From NCBI RefSeq assembly GCF_002776695.1, contig NZ_LFJC01000003.1:4822896-4886895 (forward strand): a stretch of 64,000 bases of DNA, read 5' to 3'. This document shows, in pieces, positions 18,807-27,527 of this stretch (position 1 is its first letter; the number at the start of each line of letters is the position of its first letter). This DNA comes from Bradyrhizobium nitroreducens. Lineage in GTDB: Bacteria > Pseudomonadota > Alphaproteobacteria > Rhizobiales > Xanthobacteraceae. Under the pieces are notes generated by a model that saw nothing but the letters and a program-made list of their open reading frames with translations, ran no database searches and was not told the DNA's origin. The position numbers and the translations under genes are program-made.

Positions 18807-18964
18807 CGGTTTCCTCGTGAAAAGCCCAGAGACGCGCGCCGAAGCAGCCGCTCATCGCTCTCGAGCCGGTTGTTGTTGGCCGAGAAATAATATATACAAA
18901 CTTGCCAGTAAAGCAGAAATTTATAAATTATGGCTTTGGTCAGGGCGATGTACAAAAAGCGCAG
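18807..18964. promoter_or_regulatory. Divergent promoter region with AT-rich palindrome
   Basis: This AT-rich gap separates the dioxygenase operon from the GntR gene. It holds a perfect 12-bp palindrome AATTTATAAATT at 18918-18929 and the AT-rich string AATAATATATAC just left of it. A GntR/FCD repressor encoded next door commonly binds such a palindrome between the two starts. The link is by position only. Confidence 0.5.
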
Positions 18965-19708
18965 ATGAATCAACGGCACGCTATGAGTTCTCACCTGTCC
19001 AGCCTGAAGACCGACACGCCGGCGACGCTGGCGACGAGCATCTACGCCCGCCTCAAGGCCGACATTCTGACCACGCGGCTCGCGCCCGGGCGCAAGCTCC
19101 AGTCGCGGTTTTTGATGGAGCACTACAATGTCGGCCAGACCCCGCTACGGGAGGCGCTCAACCGCCTCACCACGGAGGAGTTCGTGGTTGGCATGGAGCA
19201 GCGCGGCTTCTACGTGAAGCCGGTCAGCAAGGACGAGCTTCGGGAGCTGACGAAGACACGCTGTTGGGTCGAGGGGCTGGCGTTGCGGGAGTCCATGCAG
19301 AATGCGACTCAAGGCTGGGAGGAAGCCCTGCTCGTCACGCATCATCGGCTCGACCGCACGCCGCGCTCGCTCGACCCGGCGAAGTTCGAGGACAATCCGG
19401 ATTGGGAGAAGGCGCATCGCGCCTTCCACGCCACGCTGATCGGGCTATGCGGCTCACGCCCGCTGCTCGCTTTCTGCGAGCAGCTCGCTGATCGGCTCTA
19501 CCGCTATCGCATGATGTCGATCGCGAAGGCCTATCCGATCCGCAAGGTCGGAAGCGAGCATGCGCAGATCCTGAAAGCCGTGCTCGACCGGAAGACGGAT
19601 GAAGCCGTCGCACTGCTCCAGCAGCATTATCAGCGCACGGCCGACGTGATCGATTCCGATCTCGAGTCGGTGCTGCCGAAGTCCGACAGTTCTCACGCCG
19701 CCCGATAG
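18965..19708 (+). CDS. GntR family transcriptional regulator (FCD/FadR subfamily)
   Basis: 247 residues from ATG 18965; an ATG at 18983 is an equal alternative and neither has a strong ribosome site. The winged helix is at about residues 25-90 (IYARLKADILTTRLAPGRKL, then TPLREALNRLTTEEFV), followed by an all-helical FCD ligand domain with RAFHATLIGLCGS and a late SEHAQILKAV where metal-binding His residues usually lie. Divergent from the dioxygenase operon, it is the likely ligand-responsive repressor. Its 3' end overlaps the convergent monooxygenase gene by 16 bp. Confidence 0.9.
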   Translation: MNQRHAMSSHLSSLKTDTPATLATSIYARLKADILTTRLAPGRKLQSRFLMEHYNVGQTPLREALNRLTTEEFVVGMEQRGFYVKPVSKDELRELTKTRCWVEGLALRESMQNATQGWEEALLVTHHRLDRTPRSLDPAKFEDNPDWEKAHRAFHATLIGLCGSRPLLAFCEQLADRLYRYRMMSIAKAYPIRKVGSEHAQILKAVLDRKTDEAVALLQQHYQRTADVIDSDLESVLPKSDSSHAAR

Positions 19709-21180
19709 TCCGGCGCCGTCGCCAGGAATTTCGCATAGGCATCCGCATCCGGCGGCTGGAAGTGTCCGGCAAGGCCGCCGCGCTTCTGCTGCTTCGCGCC
19801 GATGTCGGCCATCAGCTCGTCGAAATGACGGTAGTGGTAGGGCGCGACGCAGAGGCCGCCATAGACGCCCGCGGCCGGCCGCTCGACGCGCTTGAAGTGC
19901 AGCATCATCTCGATGTTGTTGTGCATCGCCTTCGCCGTCGGCTGGTTGGCGAGCTGGCCGTCGGCGTAGCGCACCAGCCAGTTGGCGGCGAGATCGGCGC
20001 AGAGCACGGTGCAGAACGACGAGTTGAAGCCGACGAAGCCGAGCTCGGGCAGATCGGGGTTGGCGATCAGGCGGTAGAGCCGGTACTGCCCGTCGGCATC
20101 GACCAACTTCTGCCTGTAGGCCTCCGGCAGGAACGGCACGCCGAGCTTGTAGCCGATCGCAAGCACCGCGACGTCGGCGCCGACGCGCTCGCCGCCGCTC
20201 ATCACGATGCTGTCGCCGTCATAATGATCAAAGGTTCCGAACACCGCCTTGATGCGGCCGTCGGCGACCATGGGATAGAAGCCCGGCGTTGCGATCGGCA
20301 CCGAGCAGTTGACGCCGTCCTCGATCCGCTCCTTCGGCACCATGTTGCAACGGCCGAGCTTGAGCTGCGCCTTCAGCAGGCTCTCCAGCCCGCGCCAGTT
20401 CGCCCACACCAGCGGCGCGGCGATGCGGTGCGCGAGCCGTCCCATTGAACTGACGCCCCAGCCCGGAAACATCTCCTCCTGCGCGCGGATATAGAGAATG
20501 CGCTTGAAGTTCACGAGCCCGCCGATGAAATAAGGGATGCGCCAGACCGGCTCGCGCATCACGATGGTGACCTCGCGCGCGCCCGATTTCACCGCGTTGA
20601 CGGCGATGTCGGTCGCCGATTTCGAGCCGCCGAGCACGACTACGCGGCGCCCCTTTGCCAGCGCCGGGTCGCCGTATTTCGACGAATGCAGGATCTGGCC
20701 GCCTTGCGCGAGGAAGCCGTCCTCGCCCGGGCAATGCAGCTCGCGCGGCTCGTTGAACTGCCCGGTGCAGACCGCGACGAAATCGAAATCCTCGTTCGTC
20801 GCGGCGTTCTTGCTCTTCAGCGCGAGCGTCCACCCCGGCTTGCCGTCGGCGCGCCGCGCCATGCCGGCGACTTCGGTGTCGAGGCGCAGCATGCGGTCGA
20901 GTCCGAAGTTCCTGGCGTAGTCGGAAAGATAGGCGTGGACCTGCGGCCCGGTCGGCCATTCCGGATAGGCGTCCGGCATGGCGCGGTCGGTGTAGCGGTA
21001 GAGCTCCTTCGGGCTCTGCGTCTGCACGTCAGGATAGGAGCGTGCCGGCTCCCAGACGCCGCCGAGATCCGAGCTGCGCTCGACGATGGTGACGCGGTGG
21101 CCGCGGGCAGAGAACGCCTTGGCGGCGGCAAGGCCGGAGACGCCGGCGCCGATCACGCAGACATGCTTGGGGCTGACCAT
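19693..21180 (-). CDS. Flavin-containing monooxygenase (FMO/Baeyer-Villiger type)
   Basis: 495 residues from ATG 21180 (MVSPKHVCVIGAG). FAD-binding GxGxxG is in VIGAGVSGLAAA, the FMO-type fingerprint in GGQILHSSKYGD, and the NADPH-binding segment in VVVLGGSKSATDIA. Such enzymes insert oxygen into ketones or oxidise N and S atoms of small molecules. It lies beside the aromatic operon and 107 bp downstream of a cupin gene on the same strand. Long C-terminal part typical of FMO-like proteins of proteobacteria. Confidence 0.9.
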   Translation of the reverse strand: MVSPKHVCVIGAGVSGLAAAKAFSARGHRVTIVERSSDLGGVWEPARSYPDVQTQSPKELYRYTDRAMPDAYPEWPTGPQVHAYLSDYARNFGLDRMLRLDTEVAGMARRADGKPGWTLALKSKNAATNEDFDFVAVCTGQFNEPRELHCPGEDGFLAQGGQILHSSKYGDPALAKGRRVVVLGGSKSATDIAVNAVKSGAREVTIVMREPVWRIPYFIGGLVNFKRILYIRAQEEMFPGWGVSSMGRLAHRIAAPLVWANWRGLESLLKAQLKLGRCNMVPKERIEDGVNCSVPIATPGFYPMVADGRIKAVFGTFDHYDGDSIVMSGGERVGADVAVLAIGYKLGVPFLPEAYRQKLVDADGQYRLYRLIANPDLPELGFVGFNSSFCTVLCADLAANWLVRYADGQLANQPTAKAMHNNIEMMLHFKRVERPAAGVYGGLCVAPYHYRHFDELMADIGAKQQKRGGLAGHFQPPDADAYAKFLATAPDYRAA

Positions 21181-21287
21181 GAGTTTGCTCGCAATCGATG
21201 TGTTTTCGCGCGCAAGCGGCCACATTCGGCCGCAAGGCGCGGCCGGTAGGGCCTGCAAGCAGATGAAAGTGGACGGAGAGCTCTCGC

Positions 21288-21737
21288 CTAGTCGTTGGCT
21301 TCGGGCGGCAGGAAGTCGACCTCGTGCAGCGCCGAGATGCGCACGACCTCGGCAGGGTCGGTCAGATTGTGCAGCTGATTGAACAGCGCCTCCAGCTTCT
21401 GCATCGGCGAGACCCAGAATAGCGCGCGGCACGGCTTGTCGGACTTGTTGAAATAGCCGTGCGGGATGCCGCGCGGCATGCGGACGAGATCGCCGGCGTG
21501 AGCCTTGACCCAGACGCCGTCGAGCTTGAGGTCGAGCGTGCCCTCCTGCACCAGGATGAACTCGTCCTGGGTCGGATGGATGTGCACCGGCACGAACTGG
21601 CCGGGATCGCTGTTGGTCTCGAACGCGAAGGTGGAATCGGTGACGGCCTTGGGGAAATAGACCTGGCCCAGGATGTTCCAGCTCTTGCCGCCGTAGCCTG
21701 TGCCGTTAGCGGTAATGCCTTTTTCGAGTGCAGTCAT
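21288..21737 (-). CDS. Cupin domain protein
   Basis: 149 residues forming a single cupin barrel: motif 1 has PVHIHPTQDEFILVQEG with two His and one Glu as metal ligands, motif 2 has GDLVRMPRGIPHGYFN with the third His. The metal site appears complete, so it could be a small dioxygenase, isomerase or ligand sensor. It lies upstream of the flavin monooxygenase on the same strand and is divergent from an AraC gene. A helical C-terminal tail of about 35 residues follows the barrel. Confidence 0.88.
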   Translation of the reverse strand: MTALEKGITANGTGYGGKSWNILGQVYFPKAVTDSTFAFETNSDPGQFVPVHIHPTQDEFILVQEGTLDLKLDGVWVKAHAGDLVRMPRGIPHGYFNKSDKPCRALFWVSPMQKLEALFNQLHNLTDPAEVVRISALHEVDFLPPEAND

Positions 21738-21924
21738 GGCGCGCTCCCATTGGATTCCGGCGGGGATGGAGCTTCAGCCAGCAACGGGCGCCTGTCTATC
21801 CGCTAAACGAATCCGCTCCTCGCTGTTGCCCTGCAGCATGACGATTTCGCCGCCGTCGCCCTTTTCGCGTCCGGGGAACTATTATAGGCTTAAAACAATT
21901 CCGTGACGCGAAGCGTGGTCGACG

Positions 21925-22950
21925 ATGTCCGCAGCCGTGCTGGAAATGACCGCAAGGGCGTCCGCAGCCGAACGGCTCGCGGATTTCGCCCGCGTCACCA
22001 CTGACGATGTCGACGAAGCGGCCGAAGAGATCGGGCGCATCTTCTGCCCGCATGACCTCAAGCCGGCAACAGCGCGGGCCGCCGGCTTCTCTGCCCGGCA
22101 CAATTGCGCGGCCTTTGACGGCTTTTCCATCAACTACGTCGCCTATGGCGGAGCGGTTGGCATCGACCCCGGCTGCCTCGAGCGCTTCTTCCTGGTGCAG
22201 ATCCCGCTCGCGGGCACGGCCCATATCCGCGCCGGCGTCACCGAGCTCGAGGCCGCGCCGGAGCGGACGGCGTCGCTGCTGTCGCCGACGATCCCGACGC
22301 GGATGATGTGGCGCGACTGCGCGCAGGCGATCCTGCTGCTCGACCGCCGCATGGTCGAGCAGCGCGCCGCGGCGCTGTCGGGCAGGGTGGCAGGCACGAT
22401 CGAGTTCGATCCCGTCATCGATTTGGACGCACCGTCCGGTCAGGTTTTGCGGCGCAGTCTCGCCGAGCTGATGAATCTCGCCGAGCGTCTCGGTCCTTCG
22501 GGTCGGCTTTCAGCGGTCGCGATGGCCGACTGGCGAGAGCTTCTGCTCGATCATCTGCTCAATGGCCAGCGCCACGGCCTGTCGGATGCTATTCACACCT
22601 TCTCGGGACGGGCCGAGCGGCTGCCGCGCGCGCTTCGCACGGCGCGCGATCATCTGGCGGACAACGCCGGCGAGCCGCTCGATCTGGCGCAGCTCGCCTG
22701 CGCTTCCGGCATCGGCATCCGCGCGCTGCAGCTCGGCTTCCGCCGTCACTTCGGCCTGTCGATCTCGCAGATGCTGCTCGACATGCGCCTCGCCGGACTG
22801 CACGCCCGCCTTGCGCAAGCATCGCCCGATGCTTCCATCACCGACATCGCCTTCGATCTCGGCTTCACCCATCTCGGCCGCATGGCCGGCGCCTACCGCG
22901 AAAAATTCGGCGAGACGCCGTCGGCGACGCTGCGGCGAAGGATGAGCTGA
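21925..22950 (+). CDS. AraC family transcriptional regulator
   Basis: 341 residues. The N-terminal 200 residues match the AraC-binding-like domain found in activators of aromatic catabolism (FSINYVAYGG, then FFLVQIPLAGTAHI). The C-terminal HTH pair spans about 235-340, ending in IAFDLGFTHLGRMAGAYREKFGETP. It is divergent from the cupin and monooxygenase genes and probably controls them, giving this locus two regulators together with the GntR protein. Confidence 0.9.
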   Translation: MSAAVLEMTARASAAERLADFARVTTDDVDEAAEEIGRIFCPHDLKPATARAAGFSARHNCAAFDGFSINYVAYGGAVGIDPGCLERFFLVQIPLAGTAHIRAGVTELEAAPERTASLLSPTIPTRMMWRDCAQAILLLDRRMVEQRAAALSGRVAGTIEFDPVIDLDAPSGQVLRRSLAELMNLAERLGPSGRLSAVAMADWRELLLDHLLNGQRHGLSDAIHTFSGRAERLPRALRTARDHLADNAGEPLDLAQLACASGIGIRALQLGFRRHFGLSISQMLLDMRLAGLHARLAQASPDASITDIAFDLGFTHLGRMAGAYREKFGETPSATLRRRMS

Positions 22951-22960
22951 AGCGAGGCCG

Positions 22961-24826
22961 CTACTCCCGCGATCGTGGCTCGCCGCTGTCTTCCGCCGCC
23001 TGCCTGCGCAAGAAAGCCTCGACATCGGCCTGCACCGAGTAGGGCGTCGGGATCGCGTCGCCGGCGGAATCGACGGCGGTGTCGAGGCAGCGGCGCAGCA
23101 TGCGGGCGAGCTCGGCCTTGCGGTAAGGCTTTCGTAGGAGCGGTGCGCCCATCGTGGCGCGTCCCTGCGCGTGCAGCGAATCGTAGGCGTAGCCCGACGT
23201 GAACAGCACGCGCAGTGACGGCCGCGCCGCCACCATCTGCTCGGCGAGCTCGCGCCCGTTCATGCCGCCGGCCATCACGATGTCGGTGAAGAGCAGGTCG
23301 AATGGCCTGCCTTCTGCCGCGATCGCCAGCGCCTCGGTCGCATTGGCGGCCGGGATGACCTTGTAGCCGAGGCCTTCGAGCTGGACCGTGACGTATTGGC
23401 GGACGTCGTGGTCGTCTTCGACGCAGAGCACGGTCTCCTTGCCGCCGACGATCTTGCGATCGTCATAGCCGGTCGGGCGCAGCGCGCTCGCCTCCGCCTT
23501 CGGCAAATAGATCGTGAAGATCGTGCCGCGGCCTTCTTCGGAAGCGACCTTGATGCCGCCGCCGGACTGCTTGACGAAGCCGAACACCATGCTGAGCCCG
23601 AGGCCGGTTCCCTTGCCGACCTCCTTGGTGGAGAAGAACGGATCGAAGATGCGCTCCAGGATGGCCTGCGGAATGCCCGTGCCGGTGTCGGCAATCTCGA
23701 TCTCGACATAGTCCCCGGCATAGCCGGCGCCGACCGCGACGGCCTCGCGCACGCCGAACACGACGTTGCGCGTCGTCAGCGTCAGCCTGCCGCCGTCGAG
23801 CATGGCGTCGCGAGCGTTGATCGCGAGGTTGAGCAGTGCCGAGCTCAGCTGGCCACGGTCGGCGAAGGCGAGCCAGACGTTGCGGTCGAGCCGGGTCGCG
23901 ATCTCGATCTTCTTGTCGAAGGTCGCCAGCAGCAGCTTTGCGAGCTCCTCCAGCAGCTCGTTGACGTCGATATCGGCCGGCTGCAGCGCCTGCTTGCGGG
24001 CAAAGGACAACAGGCTCGACGTCAGCGCGGCGCCGCGATCGGCGGCCTCGCTGATCAGCTTGGTAATGGTCGCGAGCGGCGGGTTGTCCTTGACGGCGTC
24101 GGCGAGGATCTCGATCGTGCCGGTGATCACCGTGAGCATGTTGTTGAACTCGTGCGCGATGCCGCCGGTGAGCTGGCCGACCGCCTCCATCTTCTGCGAC
24201 TGCACCAGCTGCTCCTCGGCAGCGCGCTTCTGGGTGATGTCCCGGACGAAGGTGTTGATGAGGGTGCGCCCTGCGGGCCGCAGCACCGTGCTGGAGGCCT
24301 CGGCCAGGATCTGGTCGCCATTCCTGTGGATCAAAGTGAGCTCGAAGCGCAGGCCCGACGGCGCGTTCGACAGTTCCGGAACCAGCCGCGCCATGCGCTG
24401 CCTGAAGGCGGCACGCAGCGGCTCGGCGACGATGAGGTCGACCACGTCGGCCCCGAGCGCCTCCTGGCGCGTCCATCCGGTCAGGGCCTCGGCCTGAAAG
24501 CTCCACTCCAGCACGGTGCCGCTGTCGTCGATCTGGATGAAGGCATCGAGCGCGGTCCTGATGACGGCTTGCGTCATTTGCGCGCTGTCGCTGCGGGCGC
24601 GCGCCAGCTCGGTCGCGTGCGCGAGGGCGTGTTTCCCCTCCGATCTCTCGATCGCGCCGTTGCAGAGGCGCGCGAGCAGAACGGCAACGGCGGCGCTTGC
24701 GATGAGGGCCGCGATCTGGGCCATGCCGAAGCCCGGTCCGGACACGGCATGGGAGGCGAGGAGGGCCGCCGCGGTCACGACGACCTGTGCGGCCATCGCG
24801 AGTGTCAGAAGCCCCCTGAGTTTCAT
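22961..24826 (-). CDS. Hybrid sensor histidine kinase/response regulator
   Basis: 621 residues from ATG 24826 (MKLRGLLTLAMAA). Two N-terminal membrane helices (about 3-55), a PAS domain (about 85-200), HisKA with His225 in GGIAHEFNNML, an HATPase domain (NARDAM, DTGTGIP, GTGLGLSM), and a C-terminal receiver with the phosphoacceptor Asp in LLFTDIVM. This NtrB-like hybrid type is common in rhizobia. No separate DNA-binding partner is adjacent, so the target is unknown. Convergent with the AraC gene, with 10 bp between. Confidence 0.93.
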   Translation of the reverse strand: MKLRGLLTLAMAAQVVVTAAALLASHAVSGPGFGMAQIAALIASAAVAVLLARLCNGAIERSEGKHALAHATELARARSDSAQMTQAVIRTALDAFIQIDDSGTVLEWSFQAEALTGWTRQEALGADVVDLIVAEPLRAAFRQRMARLVPELSNAPSGLRFELTLIHRNGDQILAEASSTVLRPAGRTLINTFVRDITQKRAAEEQLVQSQKMEAVGQLTGGIAHEFNNMLTVITGTIEILADAVKDNPPLATITKLISEAADRGAALTSSLLSFARKQALQPADIDVNELLEELAKLLLATFDKKIEIATRLDRNVWLAFADRGQLSSALLNLAINARDAMLDGGRLTLTTRNVVFGVREAVAVGAGYAGDYVEIEIADTGTGIPQAILERIFDPFFSTKEVGKGTGLGLSMVFGFVKQSGGGIKVASEEGRGTIFTIYLPKAEASALRPTGYDDRKIVGGKETVLCVEDDHDVRQYVTVQLEGLGYKVIPAANATEALAIAAEGRPFDLLFTDIVMAGGMNGRELAEQMVAARPSLRVLFTSGYAYDSLHAQGRATMGAPLLRKPYRKAELARMLRRCLDTAVDSAGDAIPTPYSVQADVEAFLRRQAAEDSGEPRSRE

Positions 24827-24957
24827 GGTCTCACACCAACGACGTCCGTTACGGACCCCCACGTCCGCCCGCCACATTACTCCGGCCCCGCGTGAGCTAC
24901 AGATTCAATGCGGCGTCGTCGAGGGGCAATTTCTGGTGGTGCCGGGCGGCGGCCGCC

Positions 24958-25590
24958 TCAACCTGCGGGCGTATCGGTTTGCCGCAGCGTCGTCACCCAG
25001 ATCACGCGCGCGGCCTGCTGGGTCGGATTGTCGAACATGTGCGGCACGATGCTCGGAAAGCGAAAACTGTCGCCGGCTTCCAGCACATGGGCCTGGTTGT
25101 CGAGCCACAGCCGCAGGCTGCCCGAGAGGATGTAGCCGGCCTTCTCGCCGGTGTGCTGCAGGAAGTCAGTGCCGGAGGAGGCGCCGGGATTGAGCGTAAG
25201 CTCGTACAGCTCGAGCTGGCCTTTGCCTTCGGGGGTGAGGGCTTCCTTGACCACGCCGCTGGCGGTGAGCCGCAGCAGACGCCTGGCGTTCTTGCGCACG
25301 ATGTAGGGCGGCGCTTCGGCGGGATCGCTGGTCTCGAAGAAATAGGAGATGGGCACGTCGAGCGCGATGCTGAGCAGGCGCAGCGTGCGGATCGACGGCA
25401 TGGCGCGCGCGCGTTCGAGCTGACTGATCATGCCGGTGGACAGGCCGGTCTTGCTGGCGACGTCCTGGATCGACAGGCCGGCGCGCTGACGCAGCAGCCG
25501 CACAGTCTCGCCGAGGCGCTGGTCGACCGCATCGTCCGTCTCGGTCGCCGCAGCTTCTTTCGTGCCGTTCATATCGCCGCGACCATCCAT
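24958..25590 (-). CDS. XRE family regulator with cupin domain
   Basis: 210 residues. HTH at about 28-82 (LRQRAGLSIQDVASKTGLST, ISQLERARAMPS), then a cupin barrel (EKAGYILSGSLRLWLDN, then SFRFPSIVPHMFDN). Proteins of this build repress uptake and catabolic genes for amines, amino acids or similar small molecules (PuuR-like). Divergent from the ABC-transporter operon that begins at 25809, which it most likely controls. A Met at residue 7 (25572) is an alternative start. Confidence 0.9.
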   Translation of the reverse strand: MDGRGDMNGTKEAAATETDDAVDQRLGETVRLLRQRAGLSIQDVASKTGLSTGMISQLERARAMPSIRTLRLLSIALDVPISYFFETSDPAEAPPYIVRKNARRLLRLTASGVVKEALTPEGKGQLELYELTLNPGASSGTDFLQHTGEKAGYILSGSLRLWLDNQAHVLEAGDSFRFPSIVPHMFDNPTQQAARVIWVTTLRQTDTPAG

Positions 25591-25808
25591 GTCGCTCTCC
25601 CATGCATCATCTCAGCCCGGGCCATCGCGTCCGAAGCTTCAGTCGGAATGAAAAGGTCGCGCATACTAGCAATGTGATTGACAGCTGTATTTAGTCGTGA
25701 TGAAATTTTGTGAGAAAAATTTAGAAGCACTAAAGCCCACTCCTGTCCCTTTGCCGGGGTCTCGGGGGCGCGGGAGACGGTGCCGCGTGCGGAAACGGAG
25801 AGTGGGTC
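25591..25808. promoter_or_regulatory. Divergent promoter region of the ABC operon with palindrome
   Basis: The gap between the XRE-cupin gene and the binding-protein gene has an AT-rich core. The palindrome TTTAG-AAGCA-CTAAA lies at 25720-25734, and another TTTAGT half-site at 25690-25695. These are candidate operator sites for the XRE-cupin regulator, by position only. Confidence 0.4.
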
Positions 25809-27500
25809 ATGGCAGACGACACCGGCAAGCTCGGCGCCCCGGCACTGCATCTCGGCATTCCGAATCGCCGTCAGTTCTTTCAGCTTGGCGCGGGCGCTGC
25901 GGCGGGATGGACGCTGTCAGGTAACGCCTTTGCGCAGACCGAACGCCCGACCAATCCTCCGGACAAGCCGCGCGGGCAGGTGATTGCGGCGCTGTCGCAG
26001 GAGCCGACCGTCTTTCATCCGCTGATGCCCGGCATCGAGGTCGACCAGGGCATCTGGTGGCAGGTGTTCTCGCCGCTCTGGTTCATCGAGCCCGACGGCA
26101 AGTTCGTCCCCGACCTCGCGCGGGAGGTGCCGACGATCGAGAATGGCGGCCTGTCGGCGGACGGCCTGACCTGGAAGATCAAGCTGCGCAGCGACGTGAA
26201 ATGGCACGACGGCACGCCGTTCACGGCCGAGGACGTCAAGTTCTCCATCGAGCTGATCAACAATCCCGCTTTCCGCGCGCGCAGCCGGGTCGGCCACAGC
26301 CTCGTCAAGGACATCACCGTCGTGGCGCCCGACGAGATTCATTGGCGGATGGAAGCGCCCTATTCGCCCTATATGTCGATCCTGGCGTCGTTCACCTTCA
26401 TCGTGCCCAAGCACATCCTGGAGAAGGTGTCCGATCCGAATGCCTCGCCGTTCCACAACGCGCCTGTCGGGACCGGCCCGTTTCGCTGGGGCGAGCGCGT
26501 GCCCGGCGACCACATCCAGTTGAACGCCCACGCCGGCTATCATGGCAAGGGGCCGTACGTCGAACGCGTCGTCTTCAAATACATCCCTGATCTCACCGTG
26601 CTCTACACCCAGTTCCGCACCGGGCAGGTCGACTACACCGGCTTGCAGGGCATTTTGCCGAACTTCGTGCAGGAAGCGAAGACGCTGAAGGGCCGCAAGA
26701 TCTTCGTCTCTTCGACGTCCTCGGTCGAGCATATCGCGCCGAATCTGGATTTTGGCCCCTTCACCGATCGTGCCGTGCGCGAGGCGCTCTATCTCGGCAT
26801 CAACAAGCAGGCGATCATCGACGCGCTCTATTACGGCCTGCCGACGCAAACCGAGAGCTTCGTGCCGCAGCAGGCCTGGTCGTTTCAGCAGGGCTTGCCG
26901 CAGCACAAATACGATCCGGCAAAGGCCAACGCGCTGCTCGACGCCGCGGGCTGGGTTCGCGGCTCCAGCGGCATTCGCGAGAAGGGCGGCGTCAAGCTCG
27001 AGTTCGCCAACTCGACGACGGCGGGCAGTGCCGTGCGCGAACAGTGCCAGCAGCTCCTGATCCAGGACTGGCGGGCGATCGGCGCGGCGATGCGCGTCAA
27101 CAACATGCCGGCGGCCGTGATCTGGGGCGACTTCTGGCAGCAATCGAAGTTCAATTCGGTGATCGTCGGCGTGAACTTCATGCTGGGCAGCGACCCCGAC
27201 GTGACGCCGCGCTTCGGCTCCGGCGCCATTCCCGCCAAAGGCGGTCGCGGCTACAACACCTATCAATATCAGAGCGCGGAGGCCGACCGGCTGCTGGCGC
27301 AAGGCGCCAAGCAGTTCGACCTGGCGCAGCGCAAGGCGACCTATGGCGAGCTGCAGAAGCTGATCCGCAACGATCTCGCGATCCTGCCGCTGTTCCAGGG
27401 CTTCATCGCCGAGGGCGTGAAGGAAGGACTGCAGGGCTTCCGTCCCAACATCAACATGTCGATCAACAGCTGGAACATGCGCGAATGGTACTGGGCCTGA
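25809..27500 (+). CDS. Peptide/opine-type ABC transporter substrate-binding protein
   Basis: 563 residues. The N-terminus has a twin-arginine export signal (NRRQFFQLGAGAA) with cleavage expected near GNAFAQ, so it is exported folded. The mature part is a family-5 binding protein (DppA/OppA fold): LTWKIKLRSDVKWHDGTPFTAED is its conserved motif, and the ending LPLFQGF is usual. It delivers a peptide, opine or similar compound to the permeases encoded next. First gene of a six-gene operon. Confidence 0.93.
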   Translation: MADDTGKLGAPALHLGIPNRRQFFQLGAGAAAGWTLSGNAFAQTERPTNPPDKPRGQVIAALSQEPTVFHPLMPGIEVDQGIWWQVFSPLWFIEPDGKFVPDLAREVPTIENGGLSADGLTWKIKLRSDVKWHDGTPFTAEDVKFSIELINNPAFRARSRVGHSLVKDITVVAPDEIHWRMEAPYSPYMSILASFTFIVPKHILEKVSDPNASPFHNAPVGTGPFRWGERVPGDHIQLNAHAGYHGKGPYVERVVFKYIPDLTVLYTQFRTGQVDYTGLQGILPNFVQEAKTLKGRKIFVSSTSSVEHIAPNLDFGPFTDRAVREALYLGINKQAIIDALYYGLPTQTESFVPQQAWSFQQGLPQHKYDPAKANALLDAAGWVRGSSGIREKGGVKLEFANSTTAGSAVREQCQQLLIQDWRAIGAAMRVNNMPAAVIWGDFWQQSKFNSVIVGVNFMLGSDPDVTPRFGSGAIPAKGGRGYNTYQYQSAEADRLLAQGAKQFDLAQRKATYGELQKLIRNDLAILPLFQGFIAEGVKEGLQGFRPNINMSINSWNMREWYWA

Positions 27501-27527
27501 TGCACAGGGTTCGCTGGGCAGCCTGAG

